DNA of 64,000 nt from Pseudomonas sp. CFII64 (GTDB lineage: Bacteria; Pseudomonadota; Gammaproteobacteria; Pseudomonadales; Pseudomonadaceae): positions 124,001-188,000 of the forward strand of contig NZ_ATLO01000046.1 in the NCBI RefSeq assembly GCF_000416235.1. Reading direction: 5' to 3'. A model generated the notes under the pieces. It was not told where the DNA came from, made no database searches, and worked only from the letters and a program-made list of their open reading frames with translations. Below are positions 17,263-26,446 of the stretch, one piece after another; within the stretch, counting starts at the first letter, position 1, and every line of letters starts with the position of its first letter. The position numbers and the translations under genes are program-made.

Positions 17263-18786
17263 TTACTGCACTTCAACCGCCAGACTCTCACTGATCTTCT
17301 TCTGCCAGATCTGCGGGCCGGTGATGTGTACCGATTCGCCGTTGCTGTCCACGGCGACAGTGACCGGCATGTCCTTGACCTCGAACTCGTAGATCGCTTC
17401 CATGCCCAGTTCGGCGAAGGCCACGACGCGGGACTTCTTGATGGCCTGCGCCACCAGATAAGCCGCGCCGCCCACTGCCATCAGGTAGACGGCTTTGTAG
17501 TCCTTGATCGCTTCGATAGCGGTCGGGCCGCGCTCGGATTTGCCGATCATGCCCAGCAAGCCGGTCTGATCGAGGATCTGCCGGGTGAATTTGTCCATCC
17601 GCGTTGCGGTGGTCGGGCCAGCCGGGCCAACTACTTCTTCGCGTACCGGATCAACCGGGCCGACGTAATAGATGAAGCGGCCTTTGAGATCAACCGGCAG
17701 GGTTTCGCCCTTGTTGAGCATTTCGACCATGCGTTTGTGTGCCGCGTCACGACCGGTGAGCATCTTGCCGTTGAGCAAGACGGTTTCGCCCGGCTTCCAG
17801 CTCTGCACGTCTTCAGGCGTCAGTGTGTCGAGGTCGACGCGGCGCGCGGACGGGCCTGCTTCCCAGACGATTTCCGGGTAGGCGTCCAGCGGCGGCGCTT
17901 CCTGTGCGACCGGGCCGCTGCCATCCAGGACGAAGTGCGTGTGCCGGGTCGCAGCGCAGTTGGGGATCATGCACACCGGCAACGAAGCGGCGTGGGTCGG
18001 GTAATCCATGATCTTCACGTCGAGCACGGTGGTCAGGCCGCCAAGACCCTGGGCGCCGATGCCCAGTTGGTTGACCTTCTCGAACAGCTCCAGGCGCATC
18101 TCTTCGATACGGTTGGATGGGCCGCGCAGTTTCAGCTCGTGAATGTCGATGGACTCCATCAACACTTCCTTGGCCATCACCGCAGCTTTTTCGGCGGTGC
18201 CGCCGATACCGATGCCGAGCATGCCCGGCGGGCACCAGCCAGCGCCCATCGTCGGTACGGTTTTCAATACCCAGTCGACTATCGAGTCGGACGGGTTGAG
18301 CATCGCCATCTTCGATTTGTTTTCCGAACCGCCGCCCTTGGCCGCGATGTCCACTTCCACGGTGTTACCCGGGACGATGGAGTAATGGATAACGGCGGGG
18401 GTGTTGTCCTTGGTGTTGCGGCGAGCACCGGCCGGGTCGGCCAGGATCGAAGCGCGCAAGACGTTTTCCGGCAGGTTGTAAGCCTGACGCACGCCCTGGT
18501 TGATCATGTCGTCCAGGCTCATGGTGGCGCCATCCCAGCGCACGTCCATACCCACGCGAACGAACACGGTGACGATGCCGGTATCCTGGCAGATGGGGCG
18601 ATGACCGGTGGCGCACATACGCGAGTTGATCAGGATCTGAGCCATGGCGTCGCGGGCAGCCGGCGACTCTTCACGCAGATACGCTTCATGCATGGCTTGA
18701 ATGAAATCTACCGGGTGGTAGTAGGAAATGAACTGCAGGGCATCAGCGACACTTTGAATCAGGTCGTCTTGCTTGATCACGGTCAT
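17263..18786 (-). CDS. Class I (iron-sulfur) fumarate hydratase
   Basis: A 507-residue [4Fe-4S] fumarase that interconverts fumarate and malate in the TCA cycle. The three cluster cysteines sit in PICQDTG (C66), GWCPPGMLG and IPNCAATRH, and the C-terminal tartrate-dehydratase-beta domain follows, fused in one chain as in FumA/FumB. ATG 18786 is preceded by AGAGGAGCG. It is oxygen- and iron-sensitive, so pseudomonads often keep FumC as backup; no fumC is in this window. It is divergent from sadC across a 367-base gap. Confidence 0.92.
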   Translation of the reverse strand: MTVIKQDDLIQSVADALQFISYYHPVDFIQAMHEAYLREESPAARDAMAQILINSRMCATGHRPICQDTGIVTVFVRVGMDVRWDGATMSLDDMINQGVRQAYNLPENVLRASILADPAGARRNTKDNTPAVIHYSIVPGNTVEVDIAAKGGGSENKSKMAMLNPSDSIVDWVLKTVPTMGAGWCPPGMLGIGIGGTAEKAAVMAKEVLMESIDIHELKLRGPSNRIEEMRLELFEKVNQLGIGAQGLGGLTTVLDVKIMDYPTHAASLPVCMIPNCAATRHTHFVLDGSGPVAQEAPPLDAYPEIVWEAGPSARRVDLDTLTPEDVQSWKPGETVLLNGKMLTGRDAAHKRMVEMLNKGETLPVDLKGRFIYYVGPVDPVREEVVGPAGPTTATRMDKFTRQILDQTGLLGMIGKSERGPTAIEAIKDYKAVYLMAVGGAAYLVAQAIKKSRVVAFAELGMEAIYEFEVKDMPVTVAVDSNGESVHITGPQIWQKKISESLAVEVQ

Positions 18787-19153
18787 GGGGCGCGCTCCTC
18801 TGTTGGGACGGGAACATTCAAATGTGTGCCGAATTCTACAAAACGCGGCTGTTGTATCAGCGTTGTTACGGCAAGTTCGGCTGGCGCAAAAAGGCGCGGC
18901 AGTATAACCCGCTGGTTGCGCAGGTCCATCTATCGGTTAACAAGAGTCTATTGTCATACTGCGGGCTTGTCTTGGTAGCAGTGCGCCTGTGGGCTGCAAG
19001 CGAAATGCTTCGCAGTCGCCGGTTTTAGAGGACTTGCGCTGATTTATGCCGGTTGCAATTGAACATATTTGAACGTATTTATCTTTACAGCTGGTCAACT
19101 TTTGGATCCAAGGCTAAGGTTTGGGCCTGGTGCCGCTATGGGAAGGAATCCTT
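18787..19153. promoter_or_regulatory. fumarase/sadC divergent intergenic region
   Basis: These 367 bases contain no convincing ORF or repeat. They should contain promoters for both genes. A good ribosome-binding site, GGGAAGGAA at 19139-19148, lies at its right end and decides the sadC start. Confidence 0.45.
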
Positions 19154-20281
19154 TTGAGCACGATGAGCGGGAGAGTCATCTCTCCAACCACGCAGTCCCT
19201 CTTTTTAAAACGTTTTGGGATGGCCGCAGCGACCTATTTGATCGTCATGTCGCTTACCTGGCTGGCGATCTATGCTGGAGAGCTTCATCAACCGCTTCAT
19301 GTAGCGATCATCGGCAGTACTTTGGTGGTGTTGAGTCAGTTTGTGCTGCTGGGGGTCTTCCTCAGTCGATTCAATCAGCGCTTCAAGGACGCAAGTCTGA
19401 CCGAGTTTCAAGTCCTGCTGGCCTTGGGTTGGCTAACCTGGCTGATTTTCTATCTGGACACCGCCCGGGGCGCGTTTTTGATTCTGTATGCCCCGATCCT
19501 GCTGTTCGGGCTGTTTCAGCTGACGCCGATTGTGTTTGCCCGCTGTTCAGCGCTGGTTCTTGCCAGCTTCTGTGGCATCAACGCCTGGGAATTCTCCCAG
19601 GCGCAGATGGCGCACCCGGCTACCGCGCTGCTGCAATTGAGTGCCTTGTTCGTCATGCTGCTCTGGCTTAGCCTTTTTGCCAGCTACGTGCACACCCAAC
19701 GCATGCGCATGCGCCAGCGTCGGTATGCCTTGCAGGCGCATCAGGACACCTTGCGCGGCATGATGCTGCAACTTGAAGAACTGGCCGCGACTGATGAACT
19801 GACCAACCTGTACAATCGTCGTTACTTCTTGCGTATGGCCACTCGGGAGCTTGCTCTGCTTGATGGCTATGCTTTTCACGGGCTGGCCCTGATCGATCTT
19901 GACCACTTCAAACGCATCAATGACAGCTACGGCCATGCCGCCGGTGACCAGGTACTGCAAGCCTTCGCCGCCCATGCCGAAGATTGCCTGCGCGACACTG
20001 ATGTGCTGGCGCGTTATGGCGGAGAAGAATTCGTGCTGCTGATACCTCATTGCACCGAGCAACAACTGATCGACTGCTGCGAGCGCGTGCGCGAGGCATT
20101 TGCGCGGGTTCAGCTCAATGATTTGCCCGACGCGGGCCTGAGTCTGTCTATTGGCATGACCCTGCTGCGCTGGGGCGACAACCTTGATGACGGCCTGCAT
20201 CGCGCGGATCAGGCGTTGTATCTGGCCAAACGCAGTGGGCGTAACCGCTGCGTGGCGGCCTGGGAATCGGTCGATGCCTGA
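19154..20281 (+). CDS. sadC: SadC-like membrane diguanylate cyclase
   Basis: A 375-residue inner-membrane protein with about six hydrophobic helices in the first 180 residues, a short coiled linker and a C-terminal GGDEF domain. The active site is intact (GGEEF, residues 289-293) and the RxxD inhibitory site (RDTD) lies five residues upstream, so it should make c-di-GMP with product inhibition. Its place between fumarase and a ferredoxin reductase matches what I recall for SadC (PA4332), the counterpart of BifA; this protein is shorter than the 487 residues I recall. I choose TTG 19154 because AAGGA lies 6-10 bases upstream; ATG 19163 is the alternative. The end overlaps the next gene by 8 bases. 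Confidence 0.85.
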   Translation: MSTMSGRVISPTTQSLFLKRFGMAAATYLIVMSLTWLAIYAGELHQPLHVAIIGSTLVVLSQFVLLGVFLSRFNQRFKDASLTEFQVLLALGWLTWLIFYLDTARGAFLILYAPILLFGLFQLTPIVFARCSALVLASFCGINAWEFSQAQMAHPATALLQLSALFVMLLWLSLFASYVHTQRMRMRQRRYALQAHQDTLRGMMLQLEELAATDELTNLYNRRYFLRMATRELALLDGYAFHGLALIDLDHFKRINDSYGHAAGDQVLQAFAAHAEDCLRDTDVLARYGGEEFVLLIPHCTEQQLIDCCERVREAFARVQLNDLPDAGLSLSIGMTLLRWGDNLDDGLHRADQALYLAKRSGRNRCVAAWESVDA

Positions 20282-21212
20282 CTTGCGCGTCGGCGACCGC
20301 CAGTGGTCGGTCGCAGCGGGCAGCAATTTGCTCGATGCGCTTAATCAGGCCGGATTGCGCGTTCCTTACAGCTGTCGGGCGGGCAGTTGCCATGCCTGCC
20401 TGGTGCGCTGCTGCGCAGGCGAGCCACTCGATGCGCTTCCCGAGGCGCTGGATGCGGGCAAGCGTCAGCAAGGCTGGCGTCTGGCGTGTCAGTGCCGGGT
20501 CGTGGAAGACCTGACGGTTCAGGCGTTCGATCCACTGCGCGACGGGGTTCCTGCTCGCGTGATGGGCTGTGACTGGCTCAGCCCGTCTGTATTGCGCTTG
20601 CGTCTGCAACCCGAGCGGCCTTTACGCTATCGCGCGGGTCAGCATCTGGTGCTCTGGACGGCCAGCGGTGTAGCCCGACCTTACTCACTGGCGAGCGTGC
20701 CGGGAGAAGACGCGTTTCTGGAATTTCACCTCGATTGCCACCAGTCTGGCGCGTTCATTGATGTCGCCCGGCAATTGGAGGCAGGCGATACTGTCGGCCT
20801 CGGCGAATTGCGCGGCGGAGCGTTGCAATACGATCCGGACTGGCAGGAACGGCCGCTTTTATTGCTGGCAGCTGGCACCGGGCTCGGGCCGTTGTGGGGT
20901 GTATTGCGCGAGGCAGTGCGCCAGGAGCACCAAGGGCCGATCCGGCTGGTGCATCTGGTCCGCAACGGCAGCGAACATTATCTGGCCGGGCCGCTTGCCG
21001 AGCTGGCGGCCCGGCATTCCAGCCTGCGCGTACAACTGACAACAACCGACGACTTGCCTGAAGCACTGGCTGACTTACGCCTGCTGTCCCGGCGGACCAT
21101 GGCCTTGGTATGCGGCAGCCCGGCCAGCGTCGAAGGATTCTCCAAACGCTTGTATCTGGCCGGGTTACCGCGCAATCAGGTGTTGGCGGATGTGTTTCTG
21201 GGGCGGGAATGA
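20274..21212 (+). CDS. CDP-6-deoxyglucose-reductase-like ferredoxin reductase
   Basis: A 312-residue modular flavoprotein. An N-terminal plant-type [2Fe-2S] ferredoxin domain has C34, C39, C42 and C72 (C-x4-C-x2-C-x29-C). It is followed by an FAD domain with RPYSLAS and an NAD(P) domain with AAGTGLGPLWG. It passes electrons from NAD(P)H through FAD to the cluster for an unidentified oxygenase or dehydratase. It overlaps sadC by 8 bases, so it is likely co-transcribed with it; whether the two functions are related is unknown. Confidence 0.85.
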   Translation: MPDLRVGDRQWSVAAGSNLLDALNQAGLRVPYSCRAGSCHACLVRCCAGEPLDALPEALDAGKRQQGWRLACQCRVVEDLTVQAFDPLRDGVPARVMGCDWLSPSVLRLRLQPERPLRYRAGQHLVLWTASGVARPYSLASVPGEDAFLEFHLDCHQSGAFIDVARQLEAGDTVGLGELRGGALQYDPDWQERPLLLLAAGTGLGPLWGVLREAVRQEHQGPIRLVHLVRNGSEHYLAGPLAELAARHSSLRVQLTTTDDLPEALADLRLLSRRTMALVCGSPASVEGFSKRLYLAGLPRNQVLADVFLGRE

Positions 21213-21337
21213 TTGAGTGGCTCGCTCCCACAGGTGAAATGCGGTCATCCCGTGGTGCAGACACCACATCTGCGGCGTCTGTGGGTTGCCCTCAAACATA
21301 GAATCTCTCAAAGGGGCGTCCAGAAGTAATCAGCTAC

Positions 21338-21370
21338 AAAAAAGCCCCGACTCTCGCGAGCCGGGGCTTT
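21338..21370 (-). terminator. pykA terminator
   Basis: Read on the minus strand, AAAGCCCCG and CGGGGCTTT form a stem followed by a run of six T. It starts 20 bases after the pykA stop. Confidence 0.88.
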
Positions 21371-21389
21371 GGGTGTTGCGTGTGCAGTC

Positions 21390-22841
21390 TTAAACCAATG
21401 GGTCGCCAACGTGCAGCAGTTTCATGCCATTGGTGCCGCCAATGGTGTGATAGCTGTCACCTTTGGTCAGGATCACCCAATCGCCTTGTTCAACCAGGCC
21501 GCGCTTGAGCAGTTCGTCGACCGCAGCCTGGCTGACCTGGCCCGGTGGCAGGGCTGCCGGGTCGAAAGGCACGGTGTAGACGCCACGGAACATGGCGGCG
21601 CGGGCCTGGGTTTCGCGGTGCGGGGAGAACGCGTAGATCGGCACCGAAGAACGGATGCGCGACATGATCAGCGGCGTGTAGCCGCTTTCGGTCAGCGCGA
21701 TGATCGCTTTCACGTCCGGGAAGTGGTTGGCCGTGTACATGGCCGCCAGCGCAATGCTTTCGTCACAACGGGTGAATTTGTGCCCGATGCGGTGGCTGGA
21801 GGTCTTGCCGGTCGGGTGCTTTTCGGCGCCGACGCAGATGCGCGCCATGGCCTGTACGGCTTCGATCGGGTACGAACCAGCGGCGCTTTCCGCGGACAGC
21901 ATCACGGCGTCGGTGTAGTCGAGCACGGCGTTGGCCACGTCGGACACTTCGGCGCGCGTCGGCATCGGGCTGGAGATCATCGATTCCATCATTTGCGTGG
22001 CAACGATGACCGCTTTGTTATGGCGACGTGCGTGCAAGATGATTTTCTTCTGGATGCCGACCAGTTCCGCGTCGCCGATTTCCACGCCCAGGTCGCCACG
22101 GGCAACCATGACTGCATCGCTGGCGCGGATCAGGGCATCGAGTACTTCATCGTTGGCCACGGCTTCGGCGCGTTCGATCTTCGCCACCAACCAGGCAGTA
22201 CCGCCGGATTCGTCACGCAGCTGGCGAGCGTATTCCATGTCAGCGGCATCGCGCGGGAAGGAAACGGCCAGGTAATCCAGCTCCATTTCTGCCGCGAGCT
22301 TGATGTCCAGCTTGTCTTTTTCAGTCAGTGCCGGCGCCGTCAGGCCACCGCCGCGACGGTTGATGCCTTTGTGATCTGAAAGCGGACCACCGATCAGCAC
22401 GGTGCAGTGCAGCTCGTTGGCGGTCTGGGTATCGACGCGCATGACCACGCGTCCGTCGTCGAGCAACAGCTCGTCGCCAACGCCGCAATCCTTGACCAGG
22501 TCGGGGTAATCGATACCGACGATTGCCTGGGTGCCGTCCGTCAGCGGGTGAGCGGTGGAGAAGGTGAACTTGTCACCGACCTTGAGCTCGATTCGCTTGT
22601 CGGTGAATTTGGCGATACGAATTTTCGGACCTTGCAGATCCCCCAGCAGTGCGACGAAGCGCCCGTGCTTGGCGGCGATTTCGCGAATCAGCTTGGCGCG
22701 AGCCTTGTGCTCATCCGGCGTGCCGTGGGAAAAGTTCAGGCGAGCAACGTCCAGACCCGAAAGGATCAGTTGTTCGATGACTTCCGGCGAGTTACTGGCA
22801 GGGCCAAGGGTGGCGACGATTTTGGTACGGCGTACGGTCAT
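21390..22841 (-). CDS. pykA: Pyruvate kinase
   Basis: A 483-residue pyruvate kinase converting phosphoenolpyruvate and ADP to pyruvate and ATP at the end of glycolysis or the Entner-Doudoroff pathway. Hallmarks are the N-terminal RRTKIVATLGPAS, the nucleotide-site NFSHG, the metal/phosphate segment KIERAEA and the ARGDLGVEI motif, with the allosteric C domain after about residue 345. I use ATG 22841 because AAGGAG lies 7 bases upstream; the TTG two codons earlier is not supported. The length and context match pykA (PA4329) rather than a PykF-type paralogue. Confidence 0.93.
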   Translation of the reverse strand: MTVRRTKIVATLGPASNSPEVIEQLILSGLDVARLNFSHGTPDEHKARAKLIREIAAKHGRFVALLGDLQGPKIRIAKFTDKRIELKVGDKFTFSTAHPLTDGTQAIVGIDYPDLVKDCGVGDELLLDDGRVVMRVDTQTANELHCTVLIGGPLSDHKGINRRGGGLTAPALTEKDKLDIKLAAEMELDYLAVSFPRDAADMEYARQLRDESGGTAWLVAKIERAEAVANDEVLDALIRASDAVMVARGDLGVEIGDAELVGIQKKIILHARRHNKAVIVATQMMESMISSPMPTRAEVSDVANAVLDYTDAVMLSAESAAGSYPIEAVQAMARICVGAEKHPTGKTSSHRIGHKFTRCDESIALAAMYTANHFPDVKAIIALTESGYTPLIMSRIRSSVPIYAFSPHRETQARAAMFRGVYTVPFDPAALPPGQVSQAAVDELLKRGLVEQGDWVILTKGDSYHTIGGTNGMKLLHVGDPLV

Positions 22842-23017
22842 GCACAAACTCCTTAAATGAAGCGCAGCGAGAGGCTACTACTGTCTTGCTCTGTAGTCAT
22901 TGTTCCTTTGCACTACCTCGTTGCCGGTGGACAGGGCAATCAGTAGACAATCGGTTGTCTCAAGGCTTGAAGAAATCCGTGATCAGGTCGATACATTGCA
23001 GAGCACAGGAGAGTCCC

Positions 23018-23392
23018 ATGCGTATCGTGATGATTTTAGTAGTGATGGCTGCAATCAGCGGCTGTACCCGTTGGTCAATGAATTCCAATCTGAACAGCGC
23101 CTACCGTGCTTATGATCGCGGCGATTGTGAAAGCGTCATGCTCGATCTGTCCAAAGTCGAGCGCCAGAGCCGGGCCCGGCGATATGTACAGCCGGAGGTT
23201 TCCATGCTGCGCGGGCAGTGTCTGGAACGGCAAAAACTGTTTGTCGATGCGGCCCAGACCTACCGCTTCATCATCAGCCAGTACCCCAATAACGAATACG
23301 CCTTCCGCGCCCAGGCACGTCTGGATACGCTGCAACAGCTAGGGCATTATCCGGCTCGGGTGCAGGTCAAAACGTACCCTGCTTCAAGATAG
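23018..23392 (+). CDS. Small lipoprotein with TPR-like repeats
   Basis: A 124-residue predicted lipoprotein. A signal peptide ends in the lipobox ISGC (Cys at about residue 16), and the mature part has BamD/TPR-like helices (VDAAQTYRFIISQYPNNEYAFRAQARL). It is probably anchored in the outer membrane facing the periplasm and may act as a scaffold. ATG 23018 has AGGAGAG upstream. It is divergent from pykA and followed by about 250 bases with no visible feature. Confidence 0.8.
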   Translation: MRIVMILVVMAAISGCTRWSMNSNLNSAYRAYDRGDCESVMLDLSKVERQSRARRYVQPEVSMLRGQCLERQKLFVDAAQTYRFIISQYPNNEYAFRAQARLDTLQQLGHYPARVQVKTYPASR

Positions 23393-23648
23393 ATACACCC
23401 GATTGGATGGGCGGTATCGTTTTTGGGTGGCCGATCGGCATGTTTGCGCTAGGCTCTCCGTGGTGGGTGATCAAGTAGAGTGGTTAATGCTTGAGTGACG
23501 TGACTTCTGTGGCTGTTGGTCAGTCACACGCACGTTCCCTCGGATAACAACCTTGAAGCATTTGCCCGCAGTCAGGCTCAGGTCAGGGATGCAACACCAT
23601 AAAGGCATTAGCGTGGCCATGCTAAATGGTCTATGACGGCGACTGACC

Positions 23649-24008
23649 ATGTTAAAAGAACGACGAATCGAACGGCATCAATTGCCGTATTACCTGCAAG
23701 TGGTCAATCGGTACACGAAAAAGCCGATTGGTTGCCTGGGTAATGTTTCCGAGCAAGGGCTGATGTTGATCAGCGATTTGCCGGTACTGGTGGGCGCTGA
23801 TTTCCATCTGCGTCTGGCGGTACCCGGTGAGCGAGGTCTTCAAAAGACTCTGGACGTTGTAGCGACTTGTCTTTGGTGTCATGAAGATGAAACCCCAGGG
23901 AGCTACGACTCGGGATTCAAGGTGCAGGACGCGCCGGACGAATACATTGAACTGATTGGTGCGCTGCGCCAGTACTTCAGTTTTTATCCGCTGGAAGCTT
24001 CAGCCTGA
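23649..24008 (+). CDS. PilZ-domain c-di-GMP receptor
   Basis: A 119-residue single-domain PilZ protein. Both c-di-GMP binding motifs are present: RxxxR at residues 5-9 (RRIER) and the N/DxSxxG motif NVSEQG at about 32-37. It should bind c-di-GMP in the cytosol and pass the signal on by protein contact. It corresponds in position to PA4324 as I recall. No strong ribosome-binding site is seen before ATG 23649. It ends 36 bases before the convergent DUF58 gene; the short hairpin CTGGCG-TTTTT-CGCCAG lies between them. Confidence 0.87.
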   Translation: MLKERRIERHQLPYYLQVVNRYTKKPIGCLGNVSEQGLMLISDLPVLVGADFHLRLAVPGERGLQKTLDVVATCLWCHEDETPGSYDSGFKVQDAPDEYIELIGALRQYFSFYPLEASA

Positions 24009-24044
24009 GAGCCACCCGCGAGCTGGCGTTTTTCGCCAGTGCAA

Positions 24045-25388
24045 TCACAGCGTTCCGGCTTTTTTCCAGCTTAAATAACGGCTGACCAGTTCGGCCCCCA
24101 GTTGTCCCGGACGTGAATCCAGGACCTTCACGCCGTGGGCGTTCAAGCGCTCAAGCAGGCCTGCCCGGGCATTCAGAAAGTCGACGGTTCCGCAGTAGGT
24201 CAGCGCTTCTTCCAGCGTCTGGACCGGCGTCTGTCGCAAGTTATCCAGAACCTCCTCTCGCAGGCTGACCACCAGAACCCGATGACGCTGGCCAAGGTGT
24301 TTGACCGCTGTCAGCAGTTCGTCGTCGTCTTCATCACGCAGATTGGTCATCAGCACCACCAGCGCCCTGCGTTTTTGTCTGGCGAGCAACTGGCGCGCGG
24401 CAGCGCTGTAGTCGGCCGGTCGCTGGGTGCTGGCAAGGTCGTAGACCGTATTGAGCAGCACGTTCAGCTGGTCAGAGCCTTTGACCGGCGCCAGATGGCG
24501 GTTCTGCTCGCTGGCAAAGGTCGAGAAACCCACGGCATCGCCCTGGCGCAGCGCGACATAGCTGAGCAACAAAGCGGCATTGAGGGCGTGGTCGAAATGG
24601 GCAAGGTCACCGTCCTGGCTGCGCATGCGGCGTCCACAATCGAGCATGAACATGATCTGCTGATCGCGCTCGTCCTGGTATTCCCGGGCAATCGGCGTGC
24701 GTTGCCGGGCGGTGGCTTTCCAGTCGATCTGGCGCAAGCTGTCGCCTTCCCGAAACTCGCGTAGCTGATTGAATTCCAGGCCCAACCCCCGGCGCTGCCG
24801 CTGGCGCACACCGAGCTGGCTCAGCCAGTTATCCACAGCCAGCAATTGCCCGCCATACAGACGGGCGAAGTCCGGATAGACCCGAGTCGTGCCCGGCAGC
24901 GGCAGATAGCGACGGGCGGTCCACAGCCCCATCGGGCTGGGCAGGCTGATTTCGCAGCGTTCGAAGTTGAACAGCCCGCGTTGTAAAGGACGCAGGCGAT
25001 AACCGATCTGGCTGTTCGTGCCGGGTTGCAGGATTACGGACTGCGGCTGATGTTCGAAGTCCAGGCCCGCAGGAGGATGATCGAACACCGCGATGGCCAA
25101 GGCTGAAGGGTAGTTGTGACTCAGGTCCAGGCGTACCTCGCCCCAACGACCCAGCGCCAGGCTGCCAGGCAGATGACGTTGCATGTCTGGCGAAGGCAGC
25201 CGTTTCAGGCGCCAGGCATCCAGCAGCGCCAGTAACAGCATGGCCGCGAGCAACGCCCAGTACAGCGTGTCGATTTCCCTGGGGACGTCGAGATTCAATG
25301 CCGAAAGAATCCCCAGCAGCACTGCACCTGCTGAGAGACCCGCCAGCCCGTACAGCAAGGTAACCGACGGTTTCAGCGTCTGTTTCAC
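24045..25388 (-). CDS. DUF58 protein of the MoxR operon
   Basis: A 447-residue protein with two N-terminal membrane helices and a C-terminal DUF58/von Willebrand-A-like domain. The DUF58 signature is seen as REFREGDSLRQIDWKATAR, followed by a MIDAS-like segment (MFMLDCGRRM). In MoxR systems this protein is thought to be a partner or target of the AAA+ ATPase. The start is GTG 25388, overlapping the moxR stop by four bases (GTGA). The longer open frame to 25622 lies inside moxR and is not real. Confidence 0.87.
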   Translation of the reverse strand: MKQTLKPSVTLLYGLAGLSAGAVLLGILSALNLDVPREIDTLYWALLAAMLLLALLDAWRLKRLPSPDMQRHLPGSLALGRWGEVRLDLSHNYPSALAIAVFDHPPAGLDFEHQPQSVILQPGTNSQIGYRLRPLQRGLFNFERCEISLPSPMGLWTARRYLPLPGTTRVYPDFARLYGGQLLAVDNWLSQLGVRQRQRRGLGLEFNQLREFREGDSLRQIDWKATARQRTPIAREYQDERDQQIMFMLDCGRRMRSQDGDLAHFDHALNAALLLSYVALRQGDAVGFSTFASEQNRHLAPVKGSDQLNVLLNTVYDLASTQRPADYSAAARQLLARQKRRALVVLMTNLRDEDDDELLTAVKHLGQRHRVLVVSLREEVLDNLRQTPVQTLEEALTYCGTVDFLNARAGLLERLNAHGVKVLDSRPGQLGAELVSRYLSWKKAGTL

Positions 25389-26446
25389 AGGCGCGGCGCC
25401 GGGACCTGATCGAGCATCTGCCGCAGTACCTGGTCCACGGAAAGGCCTTCGATATCCAGATCGGGGGAGAGCCGGACCCGGTGGCGTAATACAGCCAGGG
25501 CGCAGCCTTTGATGTCGTCGGGAATCACGAATTCGCCGCCGCGCAGCAACGCCCGGGCGCGCCCGCCGCGCACCAGTGCGATGGACGCGCGTGGACCTGC
25601 GCCCAGCGTCAGGCCGGGCCATGTACGAGTGGCGCGTGCCAGGCGCACGGCATAATCCAACACCTGTTCATCCAGTGGCAGTTCGCTGGCGATGCGTTGC
25701 AGAACCTGAACTTCCTTGGCCTGCAGGATGACCCGCAGTGGCTGCACGTCGAGCATGTCGGCGCGGGTCGACCGGGTGACCTGGCGCACCATGTTCAGCT
25801 CTTCGGCGATATCGGGGTAGTCCATGCGCAGCTTGAGCATGAAGCGGTCCAGCTCGGCTTCGGGCAGGGGGTAAGTGCCTTCCTGTTCGATCGGGTTCTG
25901 GGTCGCCAGCACCATGAATGGCTGGGCGATGGGCAGCGCCCGGCCTTCGAGGGTGATCTGACGTTCCTGCATGGCTTCGAGCAATGCGGCCTGGGTCTTG
26001 GCCGGCGCCCGGTTGATTTCGTCGGCCAGCAGCAGATTGGTGAACAGCGGCCCCTTGCGCAACTTGAACTGCTCGGTCTGCATGTCGTACACGGCATGGC
26101 CGGTGACATCGCTGGGCATCAGGTCGGGGGTGAACTGGATGCGCGCGAAGTCGGCGCCAATGCAGCGGGCCAGGGCGCGCACCAGCAAGGTCTTGCCAAG
26201 CCCCGGCACCCCTTCGATCAGCACATGACCGGCGCCAATCAAGGCAGTCAATACATCATCGACGACGGCGCTCTGGCCGATCACGGCTTTTTGCAGTTCG
26301 GTGCGCAACGCCTGGGCGAGATGGCTGGCGCGTTGCCGCTGCTGGGCCTGGTTGCTGACTGCGGCCACGGGTTCGAGCACAGGATCGAGAGTGAAATCGA
26401 CAACAGGTTCGCTGTGGTTCGACGGTTGGGTCGGTTGCTCGCTCAT
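25385..26446 (-). CDS. MoxR-family AAA+ ATPase
   Basis: A 353-residue AAA+ ATPase. The Walker A motif is GVPGLGKT, Walker B is LLADEINR, and sensor 1 is in LATQNPIEQEGTYPLPEAELDRF. MoxR proteins are chaperone-like ATPases that mature or assemble partner complexes, often with vWA proteins encoded next to them. An extension of about 45 residues precedes the core. It starts at ATG 26446 and overlaps the upstream DUF4350 gene by four bases (ATGA). Confidence 0.92.
   Translation of the reverse strand: MSEQPTQPSNHSEPVVDFTLDPVLEPVAAVSNQAQQRQRASHLAQALRTELQKAVIGQSAVVDDVLTALIGAGHVLIEGVPGLGKTLLVRALARCIGADFARIQFTPDLMPSDVTGHAVYDMQTEQFKLRKGPLFTNLLLADEINRAPAKTQAALLEAMQERQITLEGRALPIAQPFMVLATQNPIEQEGTYPLPEAELDRFMLKLRMDYPDIAEELNMVRQVTRSTRADMLDVQPLRVILQAKEVQVLQRIASELPLDEQVLDYAVRLARATRTWPGLTLGAGPRASIALVRGGRARALLRGGEFVIPDDIKGCALAVLRHRVRLSPDLDIEGLSVDQVLRQMLDQVPAPRL

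Noticed and set aside
17326..18978. 550-codon frame opposite the fumarase gene
   Set aside because: It is a shadow; the class I fumarase on the other strand is complete with its cluster cysteines.
21216..21300. GCTCCCACAG/CTGTGGG sequence after the ferredoxin reductase gene
   Set aside because: It resembles other Pseudomonas intergenic repeats but only one imperfect copy is visible, so I did not call it.
24045..25622. 525-codon version of the DUF58 gene
   Set aside because: The first 78 codons lie inside moxR; the GTG 25388 overlap start fits the operon and the family N-terminus.
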